Positions 28,047 to 37,907 of a stretch of DNA of 64,000 bases are shown here, piece by piece. The position numbers and the translations under genes are program-made. How positions within the stretch are numbered: position 1 is the first letter of the stretch; every line of letters starts with the position of its first letter. Under the pieces are notes generated by a model. The model worked only from the letters and a program-made list of their open reading frames with translations. It made no database searches and was not told where the DNA came from. Source of the stretch: Lachnospiraceae bacterium (GTDB taxonomy: Bacteria; Bacillota; Clostridia; Lachnospirales; Lachnospiraceae); NCBI GenBank assembly GCA_009774615.1, contig VSOC01000005.1:11290-75289 (forward strand). The letters are read 5' to 3'.

Positions 28047-28892
28047 TTACTTTAATGTTCTACCGTCGCGTCTTCTTACAATTAACTTGTTCGACTGCTT
28101 GTTTTTCTTTCTGGTCTTTAAGCCGAGTGCCGGTTTGCCCCAAGGTGTGCTAGGACCTGGACGGCCGATACCCGTCTTGCCTTCACCACCGCCGTGCGGA
28201 TGGTCGTTGGGGTTCATAACAGAACCGCGGACGGTAGGTCTGATACCCATGTGACGTTTTCTGCCGGCCTTACCGATGTTAATCAGTGCATGATCGCCGT
28301 TTCCAACTACGCCGATGGTTGCGCGGCAGATAATCGGAACCATTCTCATTTCGCCGGAAGGAAGTCTTAATGTGGCATATTTGCCTTCCTTAGCCATTAA
28401 CTGAGCAGAGTTGCCAGCGGAACGAACCAGCTGACCGCCCTTGCCCGGATATAACTCAATATTGTGAATCTCTGTACCTACAGGAATCTGTGCCAGCGGC
28501 AGGCAGTTTCCAATCTTTGCCTCTGCGGTTTCGCCGTTCATTACCTTCATGCCTACGGTTAAACCTGCCGGAGCCAGAATATAGGACTTCTCGCCGTCTG
28601 CATAGCAGATTAAAGCGATATTTGCGGTACGGTTCGGATCGTACTCGATAGCCTTAACGACTGCCGGAACACCATCCTTGTGATTTCTCTTAAAATCAAC
28701 CAATCTGTATTTTCTTCTGCTGCCGCCTCCATGATGTCTGACGGTAATCTTACCCTGATTGTTACGACCTGCATTCTTATTTAAGGAAACTACCAGAGAT
28801 TTCTCTGGAGTAGACTTGGTAATTTCTGCAAAATCAGAACTGGTCATGTGTCTTCTTGAAGGTGTATATGGATTATACTTCTTAATTCCCAT
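28047..28892 (-). CDS. rplB: 50S ribosomal protein L2
   Basis: 281 residues: [59 protein letters not shown] with the peptidyl-transferase-adjacent His. Normal length. 119 bp follow rplW, a longer gap than usual. Confidence 0.97.
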   Translation of the reverse strand: MGIKKYNPYTPSRRHMTSSDFAEITKSTPEKSLVVSLNKNAGRNNQGKITVRHHGGGSRRKYRLVDFKRNHKDGVPAVVKAIEYDPNRTANIALICYADGEKSYILAPAGLTVGMKVMNGETAEAKIGNCLPLAQIPVGTEIHNIELYPGKGGQLVRSAGNSAQLMAKEGKYATLRLPSGEMRMVPIICRATIGVVGNGDHALINIGKAGRKRHMGIRPTVRGSVMNPNDHPHGGGEGKTGIGRPGPSTPWGKPALGLKTRKKNKQSNKLIVRRRDGRTLK

Positions 28893-29011
28893 GACATTTA
28901 CTCCTTTTCATTCTTTATCACGATTACTGGTTTTTATTCATCGTATAGGTGCCCATACGTCAGCGGGCTTATTCTGTTGCTGCGGCTTCACACCAATTGT
29001 TCAATGCCTGC

Positions 29012-29311
29012 CTACAGCCCCTCAAAAATCTCAATATCTTTACTGTCGTCAGTTAATTTCACAATCGCTTTCTTGGTCTTGGCGGTCTTTCCGAAGGTCA
29101 TGCCTCTTCTCTTGGTCTTGCCTTCTAAGTTCATGGTGTTTACCGAAGCAACCTTGGTTCCCGGAAACATCTTTTCAACCGCTTCTTTAATCATGCACTT
29201 GTTGGCTTCGGGGTGTACCAGGAAGGTATACTTCTTATCAGCCATAGCGTTCATGCTCTTTTCGGTAATCACCGGCTTCTGGATTACGTCGTAGTACTTA
29301 ATATCTGCCAT
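29012..29311 (-). CDS. rplW: 50S ribosomal protein L23
   Basis: 99 residues: [40 protein letters not shown]. Docking site for SRP and trigger factor at the tunnel exit. ATG overlaps the rplD stop (TAATG). Confidence 0.97.
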   Translation of the reverse strand: MADIKYYDVIQKPVITEKSMNAMADKKYTFLVHPEANKCMIKEAVEKMFPGTKVASVNTMNLEGKTKRRGMTFGKTAKTKKAIVKLTDDSKDIEIFEGL

Positions 29312-29931
29312 TATGCGTACACCTCCTCGATGGTTGCAACGGCTGCCTTGGTGGTCACTACGGTGTTATACTTTAAGATATCGTATACATTCATGGTTCC
29401 TACCGAAGCAGTCTTTACATCAGCAATGTTTCTTGCGGATAATACAACGTTCTGGTCATTATCGTTTAAGATAACCAGGGCCTTTCCAACTTTTAAGTTA
29501 TCTAAAACGGCTTTAAACTTCTTGGTCTTAATCTCATCCATCTTCAGTTCGTCAACAACGATGAACTTGTTCTCCTGAACACGGCTGGAAAGTGCAGACT
29601 TTAATGCTGCTCTCTTCTCCTTCTTGTTCAGACGGATGGTGTAATCTCTTGGGGTAGGCGCGAACACTACGCCGCCGCCTGTCCACTGCGGCGCTCTGGT
29701 TGAACCCTGTCTTGCATGACCGGTTCCCTTCTGCCGCCATGGCTTTCTTCCGCCGCCGGATACTTCGGAGCGGGTCTTTGCCTTCTGCGTTCCCTGACGC
29801 TTATTTGCAAGCTGGGCAACAACTGCCAGATGCACGAGATGTTCATTCACCTCTACACCAAATACAGCATCGTTCAGTTCTAATGTGCCAACTTCTTTGC
29901 CTTCCATATTAAAAACAGATACGTTTGCCAT
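29311..29931 (-). CDS. rplD: 50S ribosomal protein L4
   Basis: 206 residues: the tunnel loop [40 protein letters not shown] and the C-terminal fold. In enterics L4 also represses the S10 operon. 29 bp after rplC. Confidence 0.97.
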   Translation of the reverse strand: MANVSVFNMEGKEVGTLELNDAVFGVEVNEHLVHLAVVAQLANKRQGTQKAKTRSEVSGGGRKPWRQKGTGHARQGSTRAPQWTGGGVVFAPTPRDYTIRLNKKEKRAALKSALSSRVQENKFIVVDELKMDEIKTKKFKAVLDNLKVGKALVILNDNDQNVVLSARNIADVKTASVGTMNVYDILKYNTVVTTKAAVATIEEVYA

Positions 29932-29960
29932 CTGTGTGATCCTCCTTTCCGATAAAAAGC

Positions 29961-30596
29961 TTACTTAGAAACTTTCACGGTTTCTTTAATGGTTACTAAA
30001 GACTTCTTCGGCCCTGGTACAGCGCCCTTAACCAGAATCAGGTTATTCTCGGCATCTACCTTAACCACCTCAAGATTCTGAATCGTCACCTGTACGTTAC
30101 CCATGTGTCCGGGCATTCCCTTACCCTTGAATACGCGGCCTGGGGTGGTAGCCGAACCGTTGGAACCCTGATGGCGGTGGAACTTGGAACCATGGGTCAT
30201 CGGTCCTCTGGACTGGCCTAATCTCTTGATTGCGCCCTGGAAACCTTTACCTTTGGAGATTGCAGTTGCATCAATCTTATCGCCTGCTGCGAATACATCC
30301 GCCTTGATTTCATCCTTTACCGAATACTCTTCAGCATTCTCAAAGCGGAATTCCCGGATATATCTCTTGTAGGAAACACCGGCCTTGTCAAAATGGCCTT
30401 TTACCGGCTTATTCACCAGTTTCTCTCTCTTATCTACAAAGCCGACCTGAACAGCCTTGTAGCCGTCGTTCTCTACTGTCTTTACCTGCGTTACCACACA
30501 GGGACCAGCCTGAAGAACGGTTACGGGAGTTAATACGCCTTCATCGGAGAAGATCTGGGTCATACCGACCTTCGTCGCTAAAATCGCTTTCTTCAT
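29961..30596 (-). CDS. rplC: 50S ribosomal protein L3
   Basis: 211 residues: [20 protein letters not shown], the core loop [20 protein letters not shown] and [20 protein letters not shown]. Starts behind ACAGGAGG. 176 bp separate it from rpsJ. Confidence 0.97.
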   Translation of the reverse strand: MKKAILATKVGMTQIFSDEGVLTPVTVLQAGPCVVTQVKTVENDGYKAVQVGFVDKREKLVNKPVKGHFDKAGVSYKRYIREFRFENAEEYSVKDEIKADVFAAGDKIDATAISKGKGFQGAIKRLGQSRGPMTHGSKFHRHQGSNGSATTPGRVFKGKGMPGHMGNVQVTIQNLEVVKVDAENNLILVKGAVPGPKKSLVTIKETVKVSK

Positions 30597-30772
30597 TCAA
30601 TTTACCTCCTGTTCTCTCGATGTCCAAACTGCGAAAGCAGATTTAACACCGCATAGCTTCTACAGCGGAACGCTGATTTGCGTTCATCCTAGAGCAGTCT
30701 AATACAGGTTGGTTGGAACACTATATTAAAACCATTCTGGATTTTTTCTTGTTGAACAATTTGAACAATGTC
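30597..30772 (-). other. Long rpsJ-rplC spacer
   Basis: 176 bp without a gene. On the minus strand it holds two small hairpins (ACGCAAATCAGCGT and CTGCTTTCGCAG) shortly before the rplC ribosome site. No consensus promoter was found. Confidence 0.3.
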
Positions 30773-31090
30773 TTATTTGTTCTTCATTTTAATGTCGATA
30801 TACACACCGGCCGGCATCTCTAACTTGGACAGTGCATCTACTGTCTTCTGGCTCGGGGTGATAATATCAATCAGTCTTTTATGAGTTCTCTGCTCGAACT
30901 GCTCGCGGGAATCTTTGTACTTATGCACTGCACGAAGAATCGTAACTACTTCCTTCTTTGTGGGCAGCGGCACCGGTCCGCTCACCTGTGATCCCGTCTT
31001 TTTTACTGTTTCGATAATTTTTCCGGCAGACTGGTCAACCAGCTGATGATCGTATGCCTTCAATGTGATTCTCATAACTTGACTTGCCAT
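30773..31090 (-). CDS. rpsJ: 30S ribosomal protein S10
   Basis: 105 residues: [60 protein letters not shown]. First gene of the superoperon. S10 also acts in antitermination as NusE. ATG at 31090 is preceded by AAAAGGAGG at a slightly long spacing. Confidence 0.97.
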   Translation of the reverse strand: MASQVMRITLKAYDHQLVDQSAGKIIETVKKTGSQVSGPVPLPTKKEVVTILRAVHKYKDSREQFEQRTHKRLIDIITPSQKTVDALSKLEMPAGVYIDIKMKNK

Positions 31091-31317
31091 AAAAAAAGTC
31101 GCCTCCTTTTCGCACTTTTACGAAGTACGACAAGCGGTGACTGTACACGTTTCCGTGTGTGTCCTGCGGACTCACACTTGTTACTGCGGTTTTATCCTGC
31201 AGCTGTTTAATTGGTACAGTGACTTGTCGCCAGTTTCCTAACTTGACATTCGCTCCACGGAAAACCTGCCTAATCTTTAAGCAGCAACCTCTCGCTTCAT
31301 CGCTATCATGCCACAGC
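31091..31317 (-). promoter_or_regulatory. Structured 5' leader of the S10 superoperon
   Basis: About 227 nt between the predicted start and rpsJ. CGACAAG and ACTGTAC pair with GTACAGT and CTTGTCG across the leader (31129-31230), enclosing a second hairpin GTGTGAGTCC/GGACACACAC. The fold sits directly before the ribosome site. S10 leaders in other bacteria mediate ribosomal-protein feedback; the ligand here is unknown. Confidence 0.55.
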
Positions 31318-31324
31318 ATTTCAA

Positions 31325-31353
31325 ATCATAGCATAGATTTCCTGATTATGCAA
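31325..31353 (-). promoter_or_regulatory. Promoter of the S10 superoperon
   Basis: TTGCAT (31353-31348), 17 bp, then TATGAT (31330-31325) with an upstream TGC, an extended -10. Confidence 0.75.
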
Positions 31354-31419
31354 GCATTTTTTTGAAGAATTTTCCGAGTTTTCCGAGTAACGATTTCCTT
31401 TAACAAAAAAAATCGAAAA

Positions 31420-31469
31420 AATAAGCGGCAGTATGTCACACCTTCCCTGTGCAACATCTGCCGCTTATT
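31420..31469 (-). terminator. Terminator after the membrane hydrolase gene
   Basis: A perfect 12-bp stem, AATAAGCGGCAG/CTGCCGCTTATT, followed by TTTTTCGATTTTTTTTGTT on the minus strand. It isolates the ribosomal promoter from upstream transcription. Confidence 0.9.
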
Positions 31470-31529
31470 CTAAGCTTCAGCACCCCCTGCTGTCAGCAAA
31501 TCAATATGGATAGTCTTATGGCGGTATTA

Positions 31530-33515
31530 TCAGAACCACCAGTTTGTCACATTCAGCGTCATCGTATGCCCTACGCTGATCATCGTAAACACCAGTGCAT
31601 TAATCGTCGCACCCAGATATATCTTCCCTGTCTGGAGATACATCTTCCTTGCAAAAACCGTACAGACGCTCTGTACAATAAAGAAGCTCCAGGTCTGCAT
31701 CACGCGGGCGCTGTTTAGCGGAACCTTTCCAACCGCAGAGAAGGTATAATACTGGTAGATCCACAAAAGCAAAAGCCCAAGTCCGTTAATAAAGCACATC
31801 AGCGCTACATTCTTCCATTCCTTGCGTGTAGAAATCATACGCCCGATATTCTGGGTAAATGCATTGGTCAGATAGAATAATAAGAAGATGGGCACATAGC
31901 GGATGGCTATCAGCACGGTTCTGCTGTTGGGCCAGCGGATCACCCAGTTTAAAGCGCCAAAGTAGGAGCCAAAGAAATAGGACGCAATAAAGGTCATTGC
32001 ATATCCCATCCCCACCGACAGGAAGGCAAGAAGCAGGGTTCGCCCCGTTTCCCCAAGTGACATCTTTAAGTGCCAGTCGGAGGGCTTTACCTCACCGCTC
32101 TTGCGGATGGAAACCCAGTAGCGGACCGTAAACAGTAAAACCGTCCACACTCCCGCCGTTGCCACCCAGAGCGCCTGCTCTAACTGATTGCCCTGCGGCC
32201 AGAGCACGGTTCCGAACAAGCTCCTTGCCGCGAAGGTTTCCCCCTTGTGCCCGCCGACCCACATCGCCAGCGGAATCATCCACGTTATGGGAATAATCGA
32301 GCCGATAACCATAAATCCCCAATAATACATCTTATCCTTCAGGCTTTTCGGCGCTGCCGGGCGGTAGATATCGTTCTCCGACCTTACAAGCAGCACCGCA
32401 AAATAATCATAAGTCAGAAGCAGCCGGCAGAAGGAATAAATAATCAGGAAAAAGCACACGGCACCAACGGCATTGAACAGCATTTCCAGGGGATAAATCA
32501 GGTTGTCTGCCGAAATTTTATTCGGGGCAGTAAGTGAGGTCTGAAAGAAATCAATGGCTCCCGAATTTGACCCGATTCCGTAAGGTCCCAGCATATGAAT
32601 TTCCGACGGCTGGTTTAAGATTCTTAGATATTCTTCCTCTGATCCGTCTACATGGCCCCGATAATACCGGCCCACTTCTACCTGTTCCCCTTCGTTAAGC
32701 TGAAATTCATCCAGTTCATTAATAAACGTTCTTGCATTCTTTGATTTTGAGAAATTCCACGGGCCTCCGGCCTCGGTTGTCCCATTATTTTCATCCGCCT
32801 TGCACAGGCTCACGCCAAAATCTACATCATAGGGAAGTTCAATAACCTCCCTGCCCTCTTTATCTGCGCCCGGATGATACAAAAGATGGCTTGACCAGCT
32901 TCCGTTGATGCTAAGCTGCTGATTGTCCACAAGGTACACGGAACGGATCTTATTCACTCCGCCGTTGATCTCCTGGATTTTATAATAGGCATATACGGCA
33001 ACCGTCGTCTTCCCCCCCAGAGAATGGCCTGTAATTCCAATCTGGTCTTTATCTACAAAGCTTAAATCATATAGATAATCGATAATCGGTGCCATCCCGG
33101 ACGTAGGCGCAGTGTCAATCGACTCAAAATCAGCCCCCGGCTCCGCCGTTACCAGGAAAAAGGCATCCATGGGATTATCCTTATAGTAATCCGAATCTCC
33201 GTGCCCGTCACAGTCAAAGGTTACGGTCACATACCCTCTTCTTGCCAGTTCATAGCATAGATAGCTTTCGCTCTCCCGCGAATTAAAACTGCCGTGCAGG
33301 GCAGCCACCGCAGGGGCAGGATTCTCTTTGGTCGCAGTTTTGGGAATGAACATCGTCGCCGCAATTTTATTTCCATTGCCGTCAACAATGCTGATTTCCT
33401 TAATTTTTACCTTCCCAAAATCCGTCCGAATCACATAGGCTAATGCCATGCAAAGCAAACAAATCACCATCGAAGTCGCTAAAAACCTCTGATAAAATCT
33501 CCTTTGTCTATTCAT
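31530..33515 (-). CDS. Multi-spanning membrane protein with extracytoplasmic alpha/beta-hydrolase domain
   Basis: 661 residues. One N-terminal membrane helix (~12-30) leads to an alpha/beta-hydrolase domain: oxyanion-type LHGSFNSRES, DCDGHGDSD and the nucleophile elbow ITGHSLGGKT (Ser165). From ~345 on there are about eight membrane helices. Topology puts the hydrolase outside the cell. The gene starts 29 bp after the four-carbon-acid kinase gene, so it is probably in that operon and under the GntR regulator. It could hydrolyse an ester or lactone whose acid is then taken into the dehydrogenase/kinase route; this is inference. No close functional relative is known to me. Confidence 0.8.
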   Translation of the reverse strand: MNRQRRFYQRFLATSMVICLLCMALAYVIRTDFGKVKIKEISIVDGNGNKIAATMFIPKTATKENPAPAVAALHGSFNSRESESYLCYELARRGYVTVTFDCDGHGDSDYYKDNPMDAFFLVTAEPGADFESIDTAPTSGMAPIIDYLYDLSFVDKDQIGITGHSLGGKTTVAVYAYYKIQEINGGVNKIRSVYLVDNQQLSINGSWSSHLLYHPGADKEGREVIELPYDVDFGVSLCKADENNGTTEAGGPWNFSKSKNARTFINELDEFQLNEGEQVEVGRYYRGHVDGSEEEYLRILNQPSEIHMLGPYGIGSNSGAIDFFQTSLTAPNKISADNLIYPLEMLFNAVGAVCFFLIIYSFCRLLLTYDYFAVLLVRSENDIYRPAAPKSLKDKMYYWGFMVIGSIIPITWMIPLAMWVGGHKGETFAARSLFGTVLWPQGNQLEQALWVATAGVWTVLLFTVRYWVSIRKSGEVKPSDWHLKMSLGETGRTLLLAFLSVGMGYAMTFIASYFFGSYFGALNWVIRWPNSRTVLIAIRYVPIFLLFYLTNAFTQNIGRMISTRKEWKNVALMCFINGLGLLLLWIYQYYTFSAVGKVPLNSARVMQTWSFFIVQSVCTVFARKMYLQTGKIYLGATINALVFTMISVGHTMTLNVTNWWF

Positions 33516-33544
33516 TTCTTTCCCCTTCTCCCATTTTGTTCATC

Positions 33545-34984
33545 TTAACCGACTGCCCCTTCTTTCCCCAATAGTATCTCCGCCGCCCGCTTTAATGTTT
33601 CATCATTCCCCGTATTTCCCGGAAAAATCACATAGGGCGTCATCGGGAACCTGCTTTCCTCCCCGGTCTGCCACACAGGAATCCCCGGCTGAATCTGTCC
33701 AAGCACATTGGCTCTTTTCACGGCAAGCGCTTTTGTTCCGATATCGCTTGAGGTAATTCCCCCCTTGGCAATAACAAAAGCCGGTGTAATTTTCAGCTTT
33801 CCCACAAGCGACTGCACGGCATCGGAAATTTTAAGCGACAGCCTTAGTTCATCCTCCTTATCCCCGGTATCGGCAGTGATCAGCTTGCGTGTCGTATAAC
33901 AGCACACCGTTTTTCCATTGCCCAGACATTCCTCTTCCCGTGCAAGGCAGCGCTTTACCTCCTTTGCAAATGCCCTGGCATCCTTCACCAGCGCCGCATC
34001 CAGGGAAATAAACTCTATCGAGGATAATTCCATTAATTTTTTCAGCTGTCTTGTCGTCTTATCGGTGTGGGAGCCAATCACGATAATTCCCCCATTTTCC
34101 GTTTCTTTCATCATCATCTGCTCTCGGGTAAGCAGCGGCTGATCAGAAATTCCTCCCATCACCTTGACCATCGCAGCAGCGGTGCGGAATAAAAAGACCT
34201 TCCCCTTTGCCATGGCTCGGTAGAGAGCTACGCAGAACACTTTGATATCCGCGTAATCTACCGCATTGACCACCACTTTTTGAAAATGCGTTACTTCCAT
34301 TAACTGTGCTTCGATCCGATCAATCGCCATCGCATGAATATCTTCCAGGGAAATGCAGATAACCCCCGAAGCCGGATAAGTACCCCCGGTTTTTTCTTCC
34401 ACATATTCCGGCATCGTCCGTGCAGTGTAGCCAAAAGTTTTATCCTTTGCAAATTCGGTCGCATTGGCAGGGATGAGTTCATCACCGTATTTGACATAAT
34501 GAATATTGTCTATCGTAAATCTTCCGCCCTCCTTAAAGAACGGACAAAGAATCTCCCCGTCAATGGACTTTCCGGTATTTTTCTCATAGCTGCATTTTAA
34601 AAGCTCCGTTTCCAACGGATAATGTCCGCGCAGTGTACTGTCACTGCGGCTGATAAAAATATAGTCCCTGCAGCACTCCTTTGCCGCTTCGTCCACCACG
34701 GCGGCAATCTCCTGGTGCGCCTTCATGGTCTGTGCTTTAGTAAATCCCCGGGAATTAGTTAAAATATAGAAGAGCTTGTTTTCCTCGTCAAATCCCTGAC
34801 GTATACTGGATTTTTCCCAGTTGGTAAAAACCGAAATATCGTGAACGGTCTGTACACCCGTCGGATCATCATCCAAAACAACAATTTTCTGATGATTTGT
34901 ACGAATTTCTTCCTTTAATAAGGTATCAATATAAGCCTCGTCAATTTCCTGATATGACGACAGCACCTTGGCCTCAATCGCCAT
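33545..34984 (-). CDS. Four-carbon acid sugar kinase (DUF1537/OtnK-type)
   Basis: 479 residues from the ATG at 34984 (GAGAGGAG six bases upstream; a GTG seven codons earlier lies in the dehydrogenase gene). The N-terminal domain shows the family motif VLDDDPTGVQTVHDISVF (~36-53). The C-terminal nucleotide-binding domain has FVIAKGGITSSDIGTKAL and VIFPGNTGNDETL. Characterised members phosphorylate D-erythronate, L- or D-threonate or related 3-oxo-tetronates. Overlaps the dehydrogenase by 11 bp. Aldolase, isomerase or PdxA2-type partners are not present nearby, so the pathway is incomplete in this window. Confidence 0.88.
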   Translation of the reverse strand: MAIEAKVLSSYQEIDEAYIDTLLKEEIRTNHQKIVVLDDDPTGVQTVHDISVFTNWEKSSIRQGFDEENKLFYILTNSRGFTKAQTMKAHQEIAAVVDEAAKECCRDYIFISRSDSTLRGHYPLETELLKCSYEKNTGKSIDGEILCPFFKEGGRFTIDNIHYVKYGDELIPANATEFAKDKTFGYTARTMPEYVEEKTGGTYPASGVICISLEDIHAMAIDRIEAQLMEVTHFQKVVVNAVDYADIKVFCVALYRAMAKGKVFLFRTAAAMVKVMGGISDQPLLTREQMMMKETENGGIIVIGSHTDKTTRQLKKLMELSSIEFISLDAALVKDARAFAKEVKRCLAREEECLGNGKTVCCYTTRKLITADTGDKEDELRLSLKISDAVQSLVGKLKITPAFVIAKGGITSSDIGTKALAVKRANVLGQIQPGIPVWQTGEESRFPMTPYVIFPGNTGNDETLKRAAEILLGKEGAVG

Positions 34985-35882
34985 GATTTTCTCCTCTCTG
35001 TACACACTTTACTTCCACATCCGCAAGCCCCTCAAAATACTGTACGATTCCGCCGTGATCCTCTTCCCCGTGTCCATGGATTTTTAACGCCTGAAGAATC
35101 TCAAAAAGCTGGGCGGTATAGGGAATAGGAACATCGATGGCATGGGCCGTATGTATCACATTTTTAATATCTTTATGGTTAATCCGAATCGGTCCGCCCG
35201 CCTGAAAATTGCGTTCCAGAATCATGGGAAGCTTCGCGTCCAATACCGCGCTTTTTGCAAGCCCCCCGCGAATTGCCTGATAGACCTTTTGGGGATCGGC
35301 CCCCGCCTTTACCGCCAGGACAAATGCCTCGGATACCACGGCAATCGTATTATTCACAATGATCTGGTTGGCAAGTTTTGTGACGCTCCCGCTTCCGCTT
35401 TCTCCAATCCGCAGGGCAGAAGAACCTAAAATATCAAAATATTCCTTCATGGCAAGAAAATCTTCCTCGTCACCTCCTGCCATAATTGCAAGCGTCCCTG
35501 CAATTGCTCCTGGTTCCCCGCCGGATACCGGGGCATCGACAAAACCCACGCCTTTCTCCCTCAGCCGCCGATAACACTCCTGGGATTCGGTCGGCATCAC
35601 GGAACTCATATCGCAGATCACGGTTCCCACCATTACCCGGGAAGCCACACCGTCCTCACCAAACAGGATGGATTTTGTAATTTCCCCGCTGGGAACCATA
35701 AGAATGATCCGCCTGCACTTCTCCCCTATTTCTGCATATCCGGCCTCTTTCGCCCCTGCGGCAACCACATCTTCAACCGCTTCTTTGTTTAAGTCCGCAA
35801 CCAGCAAATCCATACCGGCACGCAGAAGGTTCTTTGCCATTGCCCTTCCCATAATGCCCAGTCCGATAAATCCTGTTTTCAT
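34974..35882 (-). CDS. NAD-binding beta-hydroxyacid dehydrogenase (tetronate / 2-hydroxy-3-oxopropionate reductase-like)
   Basis: 302 residues. Rossmann motif FIGLGIMGRAMAKNL (5-19), substrate loop DAPVSGGEPGAIAGTL (116-131), catalytic Lys169 in GSVTKLANQ and the C-terminal KDIKNVIHTA helix are all intact. Family members oxidise threonate, erythronate or glycerate-type acids at the 2- or 3-position. First gene of the operon, coupled to the kinase, which supports a threonate/erythronate-like substrate. Expressed from the GntR-controlled promoter at 36065-36093 with a ~175-nt purine-rich leader. Confidence 0.88.
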   Translation of the reverse strand: MKTGFIGLGIMGRAMAKNLLRAGMDLLVADLNKEAVEDVVAAGAKEAGYAEIGEKCRRIILMVPSGEITKSILFGEDGVASRVMVGTVICDMSSVMPTESQECYRRLREKGVGFVDAPVSGGEPGAIAGTLAIMAGGDEEDFLAMKEYFDILGSSALRIGESGSGSVTKLANQIIVNNTIAVVSEAFVLAVKAGADPQKVYQAIRGGLAKSAVLDAKLPMILERNFQAGGPIRINHKDIKNVIHTAHAIDVPIPYTAQLFEILQALKIHGHGEEDHGGIVQYFEGLADVEVKCVQRGENHGD

Positions 35883-36064
35883 TTCTTCTCCTTTTTCCTT
35901 TGCCTTTACCTATGTCTTGGTCTTTGTTTTTGTCTTTTCAGCTTTAATTTTTTCTTTTGTACCTTTTCATTGCGTTTCTCTTTCGTATGCCATCGTACAT
36001 CCATGTTCATTTTTACCGGTATCCGCAGCTGCAAGTATGAGATGTACAATTTATGTCTACCCTT

Positions 36065-36093
36065 ACTATACAGTATACCGGTATACCGGTCAA
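36065..36093 (-). promoter_or_regulatory. Promoter with overlapping GntR operators for the dehydrogenase-kinase operon
   Basis: TTGACC (36093-36088), 17 bp, TATAGT (36070-36065). The spacer and -10 are covered by palindromes: GTATACCGGTATAC (36073-36086), CCGGTATACCGG (36078-36089) and TATACAGTATA (36067-36077). Binding there would block RNA polymerase. The rest of the 35883-36340 intergenic region is an A+T-rich stretch and the purine-rich leader, without genes. Confidence 0.8.
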
Positions 36094-36278
36094 GATAAAA
36101 TAACAATAAACTTATCTCTCACGCCACTTTCTCTATTTTATACAGTTTTCTTATATTATTTTTATGCAATATTACCATAAATAAATTTTTTATGCCAATT
36201 TATACGCATTTGGTGCGCAGGCTTACAGAAAGATTAAGATTGTACGAAAAAGAATACGCCGACATCCTTAATCAGCTA

Positions 36279-36313
36279 TTGGCAATTCACTAACCCTTGA
36301 TGTATACTAGTAT
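36279..36313 (+). promoter_or_regulatory. Promoter and likely auto-operator of the GntR gene
   Basis: TTGGCA (36279-36284), 18 bp, TATACT (36303-36308). The palindrome ATACTAGTAT (36304-36313) overlaps the -10 box and matches the TATAC-x-GTATA theme of the divergent operon. Confidence 0.6.
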
Positions 36314-36340
36314 TATCATGTTGTTAAGGAGTACTCTGCC

Positions 36341-36985
36341 ATGATCCCACTGAATGAACAAGCCTATCAGCATTTACAAAAACTTATTATGCAGGGCCAG
36401 TTAAATTACAATGAAATTTATTCCGAAACCAAACTGTCCAAAGAACTAAAGATTTCCCGAACCCCATTTCGTGACGCAATCCATCGGCTCGCGCAGGAAG
36501 GCTACATTGATATCATCCCAAGCAAGGGCTTTATGCTCCACCAGCTTACACGGCAGGATATTGACGAAACCTTTCAAATACGCTCTGCGCTGGAATGTTA
36601 CTGTGCCCTGCAGATTACCAGAGCCTATGAAACGGCTCCGGTAAAGCTGCTGCTCAAAGAACTTCGCCATCTCACCGACATGCTGAAAGAAATCTTAGAC
36701 ACAACCTCCTCCATCGAAGACTTTTGCGAATATGATTTCCAGTTTCACACCAAAATCATCAGTTATGTACAAAACCGGCAGTTTTCTGCACTTTTTGATA
36801 CCTTTAAATATCGGATGAGAAAACTCGCCGAACTCTCCCTGGCGCACGAAGGCCGGATGATTGACACCTATAATGAACACCTGGCGATTCTTGAGGCAAT
36901 GGAAAAAGGCGACTTTGAACATATTTACAAAATCACAGTAGCCCATATGATTACGGCAAGAGAACTTAATCTGGATGATTTATAA
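36341..36985 (+). CDS. GntR-family (FCD/FadR type) transcriptional regulator
   Basis: 214 residues. N-terminal winged helix (AYQHLQKLIMQGQL, LSKELKISRTPFRDAIHRLA, EGYIDIIPSKGFML) and C-terminal FCD ligand domain with metal-type residues (DFQFHTKIISYVQNRQF, TYNEHLAILEAMEKGD, VAHMITARE). AAGGAG nine bases before ATG. Divergent from the dehydrogenase-kinase-hydrolase operon, with palindromic operators at both promoters. It is most likely their acid-responsive repressor. Confidence 0.9.
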   Translation: MIPLNEQAYQHLQKLIMQGQLNYNEIYSETKLSKELKISRTPFRDAIHRLAQEGYIDIIPSKGFMLHQLTRQDIDETFQIRSALECYCALQITRAYETAPVKLLLKELRHLTDMLKEILDTTSSIEDFCEYDFQFHTKIISYVQNRQFSALFDTFKYRMRKLAELSLAHEGRMIDTYNEHLAILEAMEKGDFEHIYKITVAHMITARELNLDDL

Positions 36986-36989
36986 TGAC

Positions 36990-37037
36990 AAAGCAGCTAT
37001 CCCAGCAGAAGCTTTATCTGCGGCATAGCTGCTTTTT
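36990..37037 (+). terminator. Terminator of the GntR gene
   Basis: AAGCAGCTAT and ATAGCTGCTT pair around a loop and are followed by TTT, right after the stop codon. Confidence 0.8.
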
Positions 37038-37084
37038 ATTCAGCACTTATTTACATTCAACGCATATTTTTATTCAGCACTTAT
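37033..37084. repeat. Two copies of an 18-bp direct repeat
   Basis: TTTTTATTCAGCACTTAT occurs at 37033-37050 and 37067-37084, spanning the tail of the GntR terminator up to the lipoprotein stop codon. Confidence 0.8.
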
Positions 37085-37092
37085 CTCTATTC

Positions 37093-37869
37093 TCAATCAC
37101 CATCTTCTAAAATATCCGTAAGCGCATCCTTCAATTTATCTGTTCCCAGCAACTGCGAAAGAACGTCACTGGCTTTATCTCTTTTCTCCCTGCGCTCTTC
37201 GTTCTCCTCGTCCTCCCCATCGTCTTCGTTCACCAGTTCCTCTTCGCTGTCTTCATCTTCCTGGTCTTTATCCTTCTCCAGGCTCTTCCGGAACCCTTCA
37301 AAAATACTGTCCTTTTCCTCTTTGGACAATTTACTCCTTCCGCGCTTTTCCTCTTCCCCGGCGATAATCGTGCGGTCAGCCGTTTCCTTTGTGATCGTTA
37401 TGGTACTCAGCGTCATATACCATTTGCCGTCATTTTTAACCATATTGATCAACATATTTTCACCGCTGTTTGCTTCCGTAAAATATACCGTGGCCCTGTC
37501 CCCTTTAATATAGGTTTCCTGCACCTGAAAATCTACCTGTGGAATTTCTCCCATCTGTGCAGCAAAAGAATCTCCCATCATAGCCTGCATAAGCGGTGCC
37601 AAATCAATCAAATCCGAAGCGCTGATTCCCAAATCCACCCCGGTTACTGCCCCGGCCAGCCCCATCACCGCATCCATACCGGCAGTCAGCGACTTTACGG
37701 TCTTTTCATCCAGGCAGTCTAACATTGCCTGAATATCCATGGCATTATAGGCGTCCTCATAAGCTTCTATCGTATCTTCCGGCAGAGATTCCTTTACCGG
37801 AACGCAGGCTGCACTGTTTAATATCATCCCTGATGCCAAACAAACGGCAATTATTTTTTTCATCTTCAT
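37093..37869 (-). CDS. Secreted lipoprotein with acidic tail
   Basis: 258 residues. Signal peptide with lipobox LNSAAC (Cys ~22), so it is anchored outside the membrane. A DUF4878-like mixed domain (TIEAYEDAYNAMDIQAMLDC, WYMTLSTI) is followed by an acidic/basic low-complexity stretch (~195-235) and a short helix. The middle resembles NTF2-like lipoproteins of Clostridia with no known enzyme role. A copy of the GntR operator CTATACAGTATACC lies 39 bp upstream, suggesting shared control. Confidence 0.8.
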   Translation of the reverse strand: MKMKKIIAVCLASGMILNSAACVPVKESLPEDTIEAYEDAYNAMDIQAMLDCLDEKTVKSLTAGMDAVMGLAGAVTGVDLGISASDLIDLAPLMQAMMGDSFAAQMGEIPQVDFQVQETYIKGDRATVYFTEANSGENMLINMVKNDGKWYMTLSTITITKETADRTIIAGEEEKRGRSKLSKEEKDSIFEGFRKSLEKDKDQEDEDSEEELVNEDDGEDEENEERREKRDKASDVLSQLLGTDKLKDALTDILEDGD

Positions 37870-37907
37870 CGTACTTCCCCCTGTTTATTTTTCTTTATTC
37901 ATCTATG

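Noticed and set aside
31035..31319. 94-codon minus-strand ORF upstream of rpsJ
   Set aside because: It overlaps rpsJ and coincides with the paired arms of the S10 leader; no family resemblance.
35906..36106. 66-codon minus-strand Lys-rich ORF
   Set aside because: It spans the operator, promoter and purine-rich leader of the dehydrogenase operon; no ribosome site.
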